A stretch of 64,000 nt of DNA from Maricaulis sp. (GCF_030149235.1 NZ_JASBRW010000014.1:62001-126000); one strand, 5' to 3'; counted from the first letter of the stretch, positions 53,454 through 63,193 are shown. Numbers and translations are program-made. The notes: a model not told the origin generated them from the sequence alone.

Positions 53454-53747
53454 TTACTGTCTCGGACCATCGCCAAACTCGGCGTCCTCGTCGACCCGGA
53501 AACGTTTCAACGCCTGCATGACGTCGCCGTCAAACTGCGCGGGCGTCGGCTCCCGGCCGATGATCCATGCATACAGATCCGCATCGGTCTGGTCGAGCAA
53601 GTGCTCAAATTCGACGACCGCATCATCAGACAGGCTGTCGAGGTTTTGGTCGGCGAACCGGCCCAGGATGAGATCGGCTTCCTTGAAGCCGCGACGCCAG
53701 GCCCGGATACGCAGCTTCTTGCGCTTATGTTCAATCGTTTCGGTCAT
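53454..53747 (-). CDS. sdhE: FAD assembly factor SdhE
   Basis: Small protein of 97 residues that promotes covalent flavinylation of succinate dehydrogenase. The conserved RGxxE motif occurs in RRGFKEADLILGRFA, and EFEHLLDQTDADLYAWIIGREP is the family's second block. The ATG at 53747 (MTETIEHKRKK) is chosen; longer versions would run into the recG promoter region and add unlike sequence. It lies 22 bp upstream of mfd and divergent from recG. Confidence 0.94.
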   Translation of the reverse strand: MTETIEHKRKKLRIRAWRRGFKEADLILGRFADQNLDSLSDDAVVEFEHLLDQTDADLYAWIIGREPTPAQFDGDVMQALKRFRVDEDAEFGDGPRQ

Positions 53748-53823
53748 AACCCGCGATATAGTCCGGGTAACCCGCCGCGTCGAGCACTGGCGCAGCGCGT
53801 CGAGCACTATAAAATGCACGCCG

Positions 53824-55908
53824 ATGCGACCGGAAATTCTCTTCCCGCTTTTTCAGGATATCACTGCCCTGCCCGGCATCGGCCCGCGGCTGGCCGCCTT
53901 GCTGGCCAAGCTCGCCGGCCCGCGCGTGAAGGATGTGCTCTGGCTCAAGCCCAGCAGCTTGGTGGACCGGCGTCGCAAGGTCGGCATTGCCGAGGCCCCG
54001 GAAGGCCAGATCGTCACCATCCAGGCCCAGGTCGAGGAGCATTTACCCGGACGCCGCAAGGGACAGCCCTATAAGGTCCGCCTGTATGACCCCACCGGCT
54101 TCCTGCATCTGATCTATTTCCATCCGCGCGGCGATTATCTCAGCAAGCTCCTGCCCGTCGGAGAAACCCGCATCATTTCCGGCAAGGTCGAACGCTTCGG
54201 CTCCGAGATCCAGATGGTGCACCCCGACCTCGTGATGAGCGAACAGGAGGCCGAGACCACGGCACTGCTCGAGCCGGTCTATCCACTCACGACCGGGCTC
54301 ACCGGGAAAACCGTGCGCAAGGCCATGGCCGGGGCCCTGAAGCTGTTGCCGGACTTGCCGGAATGGATTGATGCCGACCTGCTCGTCGAACGCCGCTGGC
54401 CCGCATTTTCTGACGCCCTGACAGCTCTTCACGCCCCCGAGGATGCGCAAGCGCTTGAAGCCGACAATCCAGTCCGCGAGCGTCTGGCCTTTGACGAGCT
54501 CCTGGCCCGGCAATTGGCGCTGCAGCTAGTGAGATCCCGGCGCAAGCGCCAGGCCGGCCGCGCCCTTCAGGGGGATGGCAGCCGGGTGGGTGCATTGCTC
54601 AAGCATGCGCCCTTTGCACCGACAGGAGCCCAGCAGCGCAGTTTTGCGGAAATCGAACAGGACATGGCCGAGCCGGAACGCATGACCCGCCTGTTGCATG
54701 GTGATGTCGGCGCCGGCAAGACCTTCGTTGCCGCACTCGCTGCGGCTCGTGCCGCCGAGGCCGGCACCCAGACCGCCTTGATGGCACCGACAGAAATCCT
54801 CGCCCGCCAGCACGCCAGGACACTCAAGGCCCTGCTTGAACCGGCAGGCCTCAAGGTGATTGCCCTGACCGGGCGCGACAAAGGCAAGGCCCGCGCGCAA
54901 CTCCTGGAGCAGATGGCCCAGAGTGAGGTCGATGTGATCTGCGGCACGCATGCCCTGTTCCAGGAAGGTGTGGAGTTCGGCGATCTCGGCCTGGTGGTGA
55001 TTGATGAGCAGCATCGTTTCGGGGTTTCCGACCGGCTGCGCCTGACCGCCAAGGGATACCGGCCGGATACGCTGGTCATGACCGCGACCCCGATCCCGCG
55101 CACACTCTCGCTGGCGGTGTATGGCGATCTCGACGTGTCACGCCTGGATGAAAAGCCCGCGGGACGGATCCCGCCAACAACCCGGCTTATCTCCATGGAC
55201 CGGGTCGATGACGTTATCGACGGTCTGCGGCGGGCCCTGGCCAAGGGCGAACGGGTTTACTGGGTCTGTCCGCTGGTCGAGGAAAGCGAAAATTCCGAGC
55301 TCACCGCGGCTGAGGATCGCTGGCGCTATTTGCGCGCCGCCTTGGGGGATGACGGCATTGGCCTGCTGCACGGCCGTATGAAACCGGCGGAAAAGGAAGC
55401 CATCGCCAACGCGTTCCGGGCTGGCGAGATCAAGGTGCTAGTCGCCACCACGGTCATCGAGGTCGGCGTGGATGCCCCCGATGCGACGATCATGATCATT
55501 GAACATGCGGAACGTTTTGGTCTCGCCCAGCTGCACCAGTTGCGCGGCCGCGTCGGACGGGGCGACAAACGGTCCTCCTGTCTGCTGCTCTACAAACCTC
55601 CACTCGGTGAAACCGCGCAGGCCCGGCTGGAGATGCTGCGAGAAAGCGATGACGGTTTCCGGATCGCGGAGGAGGACTGGCGACTGCGCGGCGCGGGAGA
55701 CCCGCTGGGTCTACGCCAGAGCGGACTGCCGGACTTCAAGCTGGCCGAAATTGAAGCACACGCCGATCTGATTGAGCTGGCCAATGACTGGGCCAAGCTG
55801 ATCGTGGCGCGCGACCCCGAGCTGACAGAGGAGACCGGACAGGCACTGCGCCACCTCCTCTACCTGTTCGATCAGGACACGGGCATTCGCCTGCTCAAGT
55901 CCGGCTAG
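53824..55908 (+). CDS. recG: ATP-dependent DNA helicase RecG
   Basis: Branch-migration helicase of 694 residues that remodels stalled forks. An N-terminal wedge/OB domain (about 50-165: DPTGFLHLIYFHPRGDYL) is followed by motif I GDVGAGKT (near 293), the DEQH box DEQHRFGV (near 393), TATPIPRTLSLAV, and QLRGRVGRGDKRSSC. The ATG at 53824 fits the usual RecG length and the LPGIGPRLAALLAKL beginning. It is divergent from sdhE, and its end overlaps the DUF502 gene by 4 bp. Confidence 0.97.
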   Translation: MRPEILFPLFQDITALPGIGPRLAALLAKLAGPRVKDVLWLKPSSLVDRRRKVGIAEAPEGQIVTIQAQVEEHLPGRRKGQPYKVRLYDPTGFLHLIYFHPRGDYLSKLLPVGETRIISGKVERFGSEIQMVHPDLVMSEQEAETTALLEPVYPLTTGLTGKTVRKAMAGALKLLPDLPEWIDADLLVERRWPAFSDALTALHAPEDAQALEADNPVRERLAFDELLARQLALQLVRSRRKRQAGRALQGDGSRVGALLKHAPFAPTGAQQRSFAEIEQDMAEPERMTRLLHGDVGAGKTFVAALAAARAAEAGTQTALMAPTEILARQHARTLKALLEPAGLKVIALTGRDKGKARAQLLEQMAQSEVDVICGTHALFQEGVEFGDLGLVVIDEQHRFGVSDRLRLTAKGYRPDTLVMTATPIPRTLSLAVYGDLDVSRLDEKPAGRIPPTTRLISMDRVDDVIDGLRRALAKGERVYWVCPLVEESENSELTAAEDRWRYLRAALGDDGIGLLHGRMKPAEKEAIANAFRAGEIKVLVATTVIEVGVDAPDATIMIIEHAERFGLAQLHQLRGRVGRGDKRSSCLLLYKPPLGETAQARLEMLRESDDGFRIAEEDWRLRGAGDPLGLRQSGLPDFKLAEIEAHADLIELANDWAKLIVARDPELTEETGQALRHLLYLFDQDTGIRLLKSG

Positions 55909-56561
55909 GCCTTGACCTCGTCCGGCAGGGCGTCCCTCACCTCCGCTGGGAGCTTGTCCGGGGTCACCATGCCGAAGGAGATAATCAGCTTGGCGGCCTC
56001 TTCGACCGACATGTTGATCGGTATGGTGTTGGAGCGCGGCGTGTAGAGCAAAAAGCCCGAGGTCGGGTTCGGCGTGGTCGGAACGAACAGGCCGATCACA
56101 TCATCGGAAATATTCTCCCGCAACGTATCATTGCCCTCCGCCGAAACGAACGCGACGACGTAGAGGCCCTTCATCGGGTACTCGATCAGCACCACTTCCT
56201 TGAAGGAATTCTGCTTGCCGTTGAACACGGTTTCAACGATCTGCTTCACCGCGCCATAGACATTGCGGACCAGCGGCACACCGGTCAGCAAACGTTCGCC
56301 CATCCCAATCAGGGACCGGCCAAAGAAATTCGCGGCCAACGCGCCGAGCACGGTCAGGAGGAAGACCGCGATCACCACGCCCAGCCCCGGGATGGTGAAG
56401 TCACCGGGCAGATAGGTTTCCGGATTGTACCGGGCCGGGATGATCGGTTTCACCACCCGGTCGACAAAGCCGACAAAGCTGATGATCAAGAACACCGTGA
56501 CGCCAAGGGGCGTTGCGATGACGATCCCGGTCAGAAAGCTATTTCGGAGCCAACGCAGCAT
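55905..56561 (-). CDS. DUF502 family membrane protein
   Basis: A 218-residue protein with two N-terminal membrane helices (about 8-33 and 55-80). It shows LRNSFLTGIVIATPLGVTVFLI, GMGERLLTGVPLVRNVYGAVKQIVETVF, and VLIEYPMKGLYVVAFVS, all typical of DUF502. Function is unknown. It is often adjacent to recG or mfd in Alphaproteobacteria, as here. The C-terminal region has PTTPNPTSGFLLYTPRS. Confidence 0.93.
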   Translation of the reverse strand: MLRWLRNSFLTGIVIATPLGVTVFLIISFVGFVDRVVKPIIPARYNPETYLPGDFTIPGLGVVIAVFLLTVLGALAANFFGRSLIGMGERLLTGVPLVRNVYGAVKQIVETVFNGKQNSFKEVVLIEYPMKGLYVVAFVSAEGNDTLRENISDDVIGLFVPTTPNPTSGFLLYTPRSNTIPINMSVEEAAKLIISFGMVTPDKLPAEVRDALPDEVKA

Positions 56562-56704
56562 CTATTCCATTCCATCCTGTGCGGCGCACCGCACACTACC
56601 CCCCGGCAGCGAGGCAACCATAAGCGAAGCCTTGCACGCCGCCAATCGGTTGCGCTTGGATAATTCGCCAGCAATCATGCGCCGACTCGCCCGAGGAATT
56701 CGTT

Positions 56705-57847
56705 TTGAACACTATCCGTATCGCCTGGTGGATAATTGCTGCAAGCGTCGGTGGCTTTCTCGCCCTCGCCGCCTTGTCGGGCTGGTTCTTGCGCGATCAG
56801 ATTTTCCAGACATTCCAGGACCCTGGCGAGCCGTTCCAGACCTACGAGCCGCCGGACGCGGCCGATTATACCGCAGCCAATGCCTGGTTCCTGCGCGGCG
56901 AATTTTCCGAGCCGCTTGAAGCGGCGGTGTTCTTTGTTCACCCGACCACCTATTCCGGCGGCGCCAACTGGAATGCCGAGCTCGACAAAGACAGTTCCAA
57001 CCAGGCCGTCGAGCGCGTCATCCTGCCCAATTACGCTGCGCCGTTTTCAAGCGCCGGCCCGCTCTTTGTGCCGCGCTATCGCCAAGCCGCGCTCTACGCC
57101 TTCATGAATAATCGCGAGGACAGCGTTCTGGCGCGCGAATTTGCCTATCGGGATGTTTTGCGGGCCTTTGACCAGTTCTCGCAGGATATCGGATCCGCTC
57201 GGCCGATCATGCTGGCCGGTTATGGTCAAGGCGGGTTGCATGTCCTGCGCCTCTTGATCGACCGCTTTGCCGACAATCCCGAGCTTCAGGCCCGCCTGGT
57301 CACGGCTTACATCATCGAACACCCGGTGCCTCTGGATCTGCTCAACACCTCGCTGGCAACCATCCCGGCCTGTGAAACGCCGGAGGATGTCCGCTGCATC
57401 TACGCCTTCATGCAGGTCCTGCCGAGCGAAGAACGCCGGATCCGCATTCTCACGGAACGCACGATGAGCTGGACCCCGGAAGGCCCGCTTGATTTCGTTG
57501 ATCAGCGACGCCTGCTCTGCACAAACCCGCTACTGGCGGCGCCCTCCAACCAGTTCGCCTCGGCCCAGCTGCACCAAGGCGGTGTTGCCGCGGTCAATCT
57601 GTCCATGGACACCAATCCAGCACCGATCCCGCGGCAAACCGGGGCGCAATGCGCGGACGGCGTGCTGTTCACCGATTTGCCGCGCTCACGCTTGCTGCGC
57701 CGTCCGGGCCGCATCGCGGAGGAGTTCCGTGAGCCGCCCTATAATCTGTTTTATGAGGATATCCGCCTCGACGCCGCGCGTCGCAGCTTGATCCTGTCGA
57801 CAATCCTGCAGGAAGAACGCCGCTGGAGCGCTCTTGACCCGGACTAG
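56705..57847 (+). CDS. DUF3089 alpha/beta hydrolase-like protein
   Basis: A 380-residue protein with one N-terminal membrane helix (about 8-28), likely anchoring it with the rest outside the cytoplasm. It shows VFFVHPTTYSGGANWNAELD, NYAAPFSSAGPLFVPRYRQAAL and PIMLAGYGQGGLHVLRLL, in which GYGQGG takes the place of a GxSxG elbow, so the usual serine is replaced by Q or shifted. Match is to DUF3089, whose role is unknown. TTG start with GAGGAAT about 8 bp ahead. Confidence 0.85.
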   Translation: MNTIRIAWWIIAASVGGFLALAALSGWFLRDQIFQTFQDPGEPFQTYEPPDAADYTAANAWFLRGEFSEPLEAAVFFVHPTTYSGGANWNAELDKDSSNQAVERVILPNYAAPFSSAGPLFVPRYRQAALYAFMNNREDSVLAREFAYRDVLRAFDQFSQDIGSARPIMLAGYGQGGLHVLRLLIDRFADNPELQARLVTAYIIEHPVPLDLLNTSLATIPACETPEDVRCIYAFMQVLPSEERRIRILTERTMSWTPEGPLDFVDQRRLLCTNPLLAAPSNQFASAQLHQGGVAAVNLSMDTNPAPIPRQTGAQCADGVLFTDLPRSRLLRRPGRIAEEFREPPYNLFYEDIRLDAARRSLILSTILQEERRWSALDPD

Positions 57848-57853
57848 GTCCTA

Positions 57854-58744
57854 TCAGGTCCAGCCTTTGGCCAGCTGGTCAAACCGCAGGAGATCCGCCA
57901 CGAGCGCTTCGAATTGATCCAGCGGCACCATGTTCGGGCCGTCGGACGGGGCGTTGTCGGGATCGGGATGGGTTTCCATAAACACCGCGCCGACACCGAT
58001 CGAGACCGCGGCGCGCGCCAGCGGCGGCACGAATTCGCGCTGACCGCCTGAGGTCGTGCCCTGACCGCCAGGCTGCTGCACGGAGTGCGTCGCATCGAAT
58101 ACAACCGGCGCACCGAACCCGGCCATGATCGGGAGGGACCGCATATCCGTGACCAGCGTGTTGTAGCCGAAGCTGGCGCCGCGTTCACAGGCCATCACAT
58201 TGGGATTGCCGGCGGCCGCGACCTTGCCGAGGACGTTTTTCATGTCCCAGGGCGCCAGGAACTGGCCTTTCTTGACATTGATCACCTTGCCGGTTTTCGC
58301 CGCGGCGATGAGCAGGTCGGTTTGACGGCACAGGAAGGCCGGGATTTGCAGGACATCAACGGCCTGGGCCGCGATCGCGCACTGCTCGGCGGTATGCACA
58401 TCGGTCAGCACCGGAAGCCCGGTCGTTTCGCGGATTTCAGCAAAGATCGGCAGCGCCGCTTCCAGGCCAACACCGCGCTGGCTGGACAGGCTTGTTCTAT
58501 TTGCCTTGTCGAAGGAAGTTTTATAAATCAACCCGATATCGAGGCGATCCGCGATCTCCTTGAGTTGGGCGGAGACTTCCAGGCCATGCTCGCGGCTTTC
58601 CAGCTGACATGGTCCGGCAATCATTACCAGCTTCCGGTCATTGCCGATTTCGATCGCATCTTGACCCGGACGGGGAACGGAAATCACGGCATTTAGCTCG
58701 GTCACGGCCAACTCCTTGAGCAATTTTTGTGGCGTCGCTGCCAT
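57854..58744 (-). CDS. kdsA: 3-deoxy-8-phosphooctulonate synthase (KDO-8-P synthase)
   Basis: Condenses phosphoenolpyruvate with arabinose 5-phosphate for lipopolysaccharide inner core. Of 296 residues. It has [65 protein letters not shown], and [45 protein letters not shown] has a cysteine near a metal-site position, while the start of the protein lacks CxxxC. A run of about 15 extra N-terminal residues precedes the core. It is divergent from phr. Confidence 0.96.
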   Translation of the reverse strand: MAATPQKLLKELAVTELNAVISVPRPGQDAIEIGNDRKLVMIAGPCQLESREHGLEVSAQLKEIADRLDIGLIYKTSFDKANRTSLSSQRGVGLEAALPIFAEIRETTGLPVLTDVHTAEQCAIAAQAVDVLQIPAFLCRQTDLLIAAAKTGKVINVKKGQFLAPWDMKNVLGKVAAAGNPNVMACERGASFGYNTLVTDMRSLPIMAGFGAPVVFDATHSVQQPGGQGTTSGGQREFVPPLARAAVSIGVGAVFMETHPDPDNAPSDGPNMVPLDQFEALVADLLRFDQLAKGWT

Positions 58745-58811
58745 CCAATCTGATCTTGGCGCACAGCTCTATCGTAGACGAATTGAGTTCTTATTGACGG
58801 ACAATCAAGTG

Positions 58812-60278
58812 ATGGCAACCGCCGCAGCCACAGCACCGGCCCTCGTCTGGGTCGGACGAGACCTTCGACTCCGGGACAATCCAGCACTCTCAGCCGCCGT
58901 GCAATCGGGCCAACCGCTTCTGCTCGTCTATATCCACGAAGAGAATACGCCCTACCGGCTGACAGCCGGGTCGGCCAGCGGCTGGTGGCTGCACCGTTCG
59001 ATCGAGCAGATGAGCGAGGCGCTGCAGAAACTGGGCGCGCGGCTGCACCTGATCCAGGGCAATGCAGAGTTCATCCTGCCACATCTGGCCCAGAAGCACG
59101 GCATCACGGACGTGTTCTGGAACCAGATCACTGACCCCAAGATCGATGATCGGGACCGACGCCTGGCCCAACGCCTGATGGAGATCGGGACCCAGCCGCG
59201 TGTTTTTCGGTCTATCACCTTGCTCGACGCCGGCCAGGTCCTGAACAAGTCTGGTCAGCCCTTCCGGGTCTTCACCCCCTTCTGGCAAACCGCCTCGGCC
59301 ACGATCCGCCCCAATCGGCTCGCACCCGTTCCAGAGCAGATTGTGGATGCCGGTATAGAGGTTGATGGGAGTTTGATCGGCGACTGGGGCCTGATTCCGT
59401 CCAGCCCGAACTGGGCCGAAGGCTTTGATGATCACTGGACACCCGGCGAACAGGGCGCGCAGGCGGCCCTCGACCGCTTTCTCGACGAAGCTCTGAACGA
59501 CTACCCCGAGCAGCGCGACCGGCCTGATGTCACCGGGACGTCACGGCTCTCGCCTCACCTCGCCTTTGGCGAGATCTCGCCGCGCCAGGTCTGGATCGCA
59601 GCCCGCGACGCCGAAGCCCGAGGCGCATCTCCGGCGGCCGTGGAGAAATTTCTCGCTGAAATCGGCTGGCGGGAATTCTCCTACTACCTGTTCCATCATT
59701 TCGGGGACCTGAGGCAGAAGAATTTCAATCCGAAATTCGATCGTTTCCAGTGGCGCGAAGACGACGCAGCCTTCCGCGCCTGGACCAAGGGCCAGACCGG
59801 CATCCCCATGGTCGATGCCGGCATGCGCCAGCTCTGGCAGACCGGCTGGATGCACAATCGCGTGCGCATGATTGCGGCCTCCTTCCTGGTGAAGCATCTC
59901 GGCATTCACTGGCAGGAGGGCATGCGCTGGTTCGAGGACACGCTGGTTGACGCCGACCCGCTGGTCAACGCGACCAGCTGGCAATGGGTTGCCGGCACAG
60001 GCGCCGATGCGGCGCCCTATTTCCGGATTTTCAATCCAGTGACGCAGGGTCAGAAATTCGATCCAAAGGGTGATTATGTCCGGCGCTGGGTGCCTGAATT
60101 GAGTGGACTGCGAGGCAAGGACATTCACGCGCCGGCCGAGGCACCGCCCGCCATGCGACTGTCCGCCGGCGTCGAGATCGGCCGGAATTATCCGGCACCG
60201 ATCATCGATTTGAAGCAACGCCGCCAGACCGCCCTCGACGCTTTTTCAGCGCTCAAGGAAACCGGGGCGCCGAACTAG
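58812..60278 (+). CDS. phr: Deoxyribodipyrimidine photolyase / cryptochrome
   Basis: Blue-light flavoprotein of 488 residues. The N-terminal antenna domain begins LVWVGRDLRLRDNPALS. The FAD domain shows LSPHLAFGEISPRQVW, EIGWREFSYYLFHHFGD, GIPMVDAGMRQLWQTGWMHNRVRMIAASFLVKHLGIHWQEGMRWFEDTLVDADPLVNATSWQWVAGTGADAAPYFRIFNP, a very typical class I CPD photolyase array. The ATG at 58812 is preferred because upstream codons overlap the kdsA start. It gives the organism repair of UV dimers and, with the BLUF gene, two flavin photoproteins in the window. Confidence 0.96.
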   Translation: MATAAATAPALVWVGRDLRLRDNPALSAAVQSGQPLLLVYIHEENTPYRLTAGSASGWWLHRSIEQMSEALQKLGARLHLIQGNAEFILPHLAQKHGITDVFWNQITDPKIDDRDRRLAQRLMEIGTQPRVFRSITLLDAGQVLNKSGQPFRVFTPFWQTASATIRPNRLAPVPEQIVDAGIEVDGSLIGDWGLIPSSPNWAEGFDDHWTPGEQGAQAALDRFLDEALNDYPEQRDRPDVTGTSRLSPHLAFGEISPRQVWIAARDAEARGASPAAVEKFLAEIGWREFSYYLFHHFGDLRQKNFNPKFDRFQWREDDAAFRAWTKGQTGIPMVDAGMRQLWQTGWMHNRVRMIAASFLVKHLGIHWQEGMRWFEDTLVDADPLVNATSWQWVAGTGADAAPYFRIFNPVTQGQKFDPKGDYVRRWVPELSGLRGKDIHAPAEAPPAMRLSAGVEIGRNYPAPIIDLKQRRQTALDAFSALKETGAPN

Positions 60279-60904
60279 GCGTTCTGCAACACGTAACGGA
60301 TGCGCTGGCCGCGTGCTTCGAACTCGCAGCCGACCCACCGGCCATCCGCGTCATACCAGAGATCAACGGTCACCGAGCCGGCCATGCGATAGCCGCTGGC
60401 CTCCACACTGCCATTGGCGGTTTCGATCATGGCGGTGCCGAGATCCGTCACCTCAACCGGCATGGGCTCACCGGTTTCAGTGTTGAGAATGGTTTCAATG
60501 CCCGGCTCATAGCCACGCCAGTGGCTGGACGGGATCAGTTCGCCGAGCATTTCGCCAACCGAGATCAGTTCGCCTTCCGGACCGCGCTCGACATCCACCT
60601 CAAGCCAGCCTCCATCCTTGAAGGTGCGCGACCGCATCAGGACGAGCTCGTTATCATCCCAGCGTTCAATGGCCTGGTGCTCGTAGCGGAAGACGGTAAT
60701 CGGACCGAGACGTACGGACAGCTCGATCTCGATATCGACATCGACATCGCCATTGCCAAGCGGGGTAAAACGAACGATGTGTTCACCGAAGGGCGACCCA
60801 TTGCGATAGACATCAAAGCGGATGTCTTGTGCAGGAACATCCGTTGCAAAGGCGGGCGCGGAACCCAAAATAAGCGTGGCGGGGAGAAGCAGTGTTTTGA
60901 TCAT
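60275..60904 (-). CDS. DUF6134-like secreted protein
   Basis: A 209-residue protein with signal peptide 1-20 (SAPAFA). It shows RFDVYRNGSPFGEHIVRFTP, FRYEHQAIERWDDNEL, and LWYDADGRWVGCEFEARGQRIRYVL. The whole looks beta-rich and is like the DUF6134 group. Function unknown. It faces phr convergently with a 4 bp overlap and is divergent from cysK. Confidence 0.75.
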   Translation of the reverse strand: MIKTLLLPATLILGSAPAFATDVPAQDIRFDVYRNGSPFGEHIVRFTPLGNGDVDVDIEIELSVRLGPITVFRYEHQAIERWDDNELVLMRSRTFKDGGWLEVDVERGPEGELISVGEMLGELIPSSHWRGYEPGIETILNTETGEPMPVEVTDLGTAMIETANGSVEASGYRMAGSVTVDLWYDADGRWVGCEFEARGQRIRYVLQNA

Positions 60905-60997
60905 ACCTGCGATACGTGCCTATTATCGAACCGGATCACCTCAGACCCGAATTTCCCTCGGATACACAGCCACATTTGCCCTACCTGCGAGGTCCCC

Positions 60998-62011
60998 ATG
61001 CCGTATGCCCGTTCGGTCATTGACCTGATTGGAAACACCCCCCTTCTTCGCCTGAACAAGGCTTCAGAGGAAACCGGCTGTGAGATCCTCGGCAAGGCGG
61101 AGTTTCTCAACCCCGGCGGATCGGTGAAGGATCGCGCCGCCCTCGGCATCATCCGGGCCGCAGAAGCCTCCGGGGCCCTGAAACCCGGCGGCACCATTGT
61201 CGAAGGTACGGCCGGCAATACCGGGATCGGCCTGGCCATGGTCGGCGCCGCGCTGGGCTATAAGGTCGTCATCGTCTTCCCGCGTACACAATCCAAGGAA
61301 AAGAAGGACGCCATCCGTTTGCTGGGTGCGGAACTGATCGAGGTCGATGCCGTTCCCTACAAGAACCCCAATCATTACGCCCGCTATTCCGGAACGCTGG
61401 CCGCCGAACTCAATGAGCGCGAACCCAATGGCGCGATCTGGGCCAATCAATTCGACAATGTCGCCAATCGCGATTTCCACGCGCAGACCACAGCAATGGA
61501 AATCTGGGACCAGACCGGCGGCAAGGTTGACGGCTTTGCCTGTGCGGTCGGCTCCGGCGGTACAATCGGAGGCGTTTCCAATGGCTTGAAGTCCAAGAAC
61601 GCAGACATCCAGATCGGACTGGCCGACCCCGGTGGCGCAGCCCTCTATGGCTATTACGCGCACGGCGAACTCAAGGCCGAAGGCAATTCGATCACCGAAG
61701 GCATCGGGCAGAGCCGTATCACCGCCAATCTGGAGGGCGTCGTCATTGACCGCGCCTACCGGGTCAGCGACGAGGAAGCCCTGCCGATCATTTTCGACCT
61801 GGTCCAGGATGAAGGCCTTTGCCTTGGCGGCTCTGCCGGCGTCAATATCGCCGGCGCCATGCGGCTCGCCCGCGATATGGGGCCGGGGCATACCATCGTG
61901 ACCATCCTGTGCGATCACGGGTCGCGCTATCAATCCAAGCTTTTCAACCCCGACTTCCTGCGAGAAAAGAATCTCCCAGTCCCGGCCTGGCTCGACGAGA
62001 AAACAGCATGA
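60998..62011 (+). CDS. cysK: Cysteine synthase A
   Basis: O-acetylserine sulfhydrylase of 337 residues. It has DLIGNTPLLRL, the PLP lysine K44 in FLNPGGSVKDRAA, the substrate loop TAGNTGIG, FDNVANRDFH, GSGGTIGG and GGSAGVNIAGA. The ATG at 60998 has GCGAGG ahead and starts where the family starts. The stop codon overlaps the ATG of the next gene (ATGA), so the two are translationally coupled. Confidence 0.95.
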   Translation: MPYARSVIDLIGNTPLLRLNKASEETGCEILGKAEFLNPGGSVKDRAALGIIRAAEASGALKPGGTIVEGTAGNTGIGLAMVGAALGYKVVIVFPRTQSKEKKDAIRLLGAELIEVDAVPYKNPNHYARYSGTLAAELNEREPNGAIWANQFDNVANRDFHAQTTAMEIWDQTGGKVDGFACAVGSGGTIGGVSNGLKSKNADIQIGLADPGGAALYGYYAHGELKAEGNSITEGIGQSRITANLEGVVIDRAYRVSDEEALPIIFDLVQDEGLCLGGSAGVNIAGAMRLARDMGPGHTIVTILCDHGSRYQSKLFNPDFLREKNLPVPAWLDEKTA

Positions 62012-63162
62012 AAAACGCAACCCGCCTGACCCGGCTTGGACGGGCGCATGGGGAGCGCGGCCTGGTCAATGCCCCGGTTGAGCGCGCTTCAACGATCCTG
62101 GCCCCGTCCGCGGCTGAGCTTTACAGCGCCCCCCCCGGCCGACCGCATTATGGCCGCGTTGGCCTCGCGACCCAGACCGGCCTGCGCGAGGCGCTGTGTG
62201 ACCTGCAGGGCGGGCGACATTGCGCCCTCACCAGTTCGGGTCTGCAAGCCAATGTTCTCGCCGTGCTGTCAGCGGTCGAGGCCGGCGGAACCGTGCTGGC
62301 GGCAGATTGCATCTATGGCCCTGTGCGCGGCTTCCTGCTGCAGACACTCAAGCGCTTTGGCGTTGAAGTGAAGTTCATCTCCTCCCGCACAGGTGCGGAC
62401 GTGGAAGCCCATATCGATGACACCGTCCAGGCCATACTGCTGGAAAGCCCCGGCTCATTGACGATGGAAATCCAGGACCTCGAGGCCGTCGCCAGCATTG
62501 CCCGCAAGCAGGGTGTGACGACGATCATTGACGATACCTGGAGTGCCGGTCTGACCATGAAACCACTCGAGATTGGAATTGATCTCGCCGCCCAGGCCCT
62601 GACCAAGTATGTCGGCGGCCATTCCGATGTCATGCTGGGCGCGGTGGTCGCGGGTTCGGAGCGCGCTGCACGGCGCTTAGCTGATACCGAGCGGATGCTG
62701 GGCATTTTCGCCAGCCCGGATGATGCTTTCCTCGCCCTGCGCGGCCTGCGCACGCTCGAAATGCGGATGCAAAAAAGCGGAGCCTCCGGTCTGCAGATTG
62801 CCCACTGGCTCGACAGCCGCGATGAGGTCGGGAAAATCTATCACCCCGCCCTGCCCTCGCACCGCGACCACGACCGCTATCAGCGCTGGTTCTCCGGACC
62901 AGCCGGGCTGTTTTCCTTCGAGCTGCGGGTCGAGGATCTGGCGACCGCCGAACGCTTCATGGACGCGCTGGAGCTGTTCGGGATTGGCTATTCCTGGGGT
63001 GGCTATGAGAGCCTGATCATCCACTGCGACCCGCAATTGCGGCGCAGTGCCGGCGATGAAGGCCATACCGGAATCCTGATGCGCCTCGCCATCGGGCTGG
63101 AAGCGCCGGAGGATCTGATTGCGGATCTGGATCGGGCGTTTGAGGTGATCGCAGCGAATTAA
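62008..63162 (+). CDS. metC: Cystathionine beta-lyase (MetC-like)
   Basis: PLP enzyme of the Cys/Met metabolism family, 384 residues. It has HYGRVGLATQTGLREALCDLQGG, TSSGLQANVLAVLS, DDTWSAGLTMKPLEIGID, K200 in QALTKYVGGHSDVMLG, and SWGGYESLI. It fits cystathionine beta-lyase, which releases homocysteine, pyruvate and ammonia. Coupling with cysK by a 4 bp overlap suggests joint service in sulfur amino acid turnover. A role in cysteine desulfhydration is possible. Confidence 0.92.
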   Translation: MKNATRLTRLGRAHGERGLVNAPVERASTILAPSAAELYSAPPGRPHYGRVGLATQTGLREALCDLQGGRHCALTSSGLQANVLAVLSAVEAGGTVLAADCIYGPVRGFLLQTLKRFGVEVKFISSRTGADVEAHIDDTVQAILLESPGSLTMEIQDLEAVASIARKQGVTTIIDDTWSAGLTMKPLEIGIDLAAQALTKYVGGHSDVMLGAVVAGSERAARRLADTERMLGIFASPDDAFLALRGLRTLEMRMQKSGASGLQIAHWLDSRDEVGKIYHPALPSHRDHDRYQRWFSGPAGLFSFELRVEDLATAERFMDALELFGIGYSWGGYESLIIHCDPQLRRSAGDEGHTGILMRLAIGLEAPEDLIADLDRAFEVIAAN

Positions 63163-63165
63163 GCC

Positions 63166-63193
63166 GGCTCACGACCGCAGATGCGGTCGAGCC
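63166..63193 (+). terminator. Hairpin after metC
   Basis: GGCTC-AC-GACCGCA pairs with TGCGGTC-GAGCC across a 2 base gap, with AC as a bulge. The stem starts 4 bp after the metC stop codon. It lacks a T tract, so it may stall polymerase only weakly or serve as an mRNA end-stabiliser. Confidence 0.4.

Noticed and set aside
56578-56595. TGTGCGG-CGCA-CCGCACA hairpin upstream of the DUF502 gene
   Set aside because: Perfect 7 bp arms but no T tract and no gene end at the right place; could be chance in GC-rich DNA.
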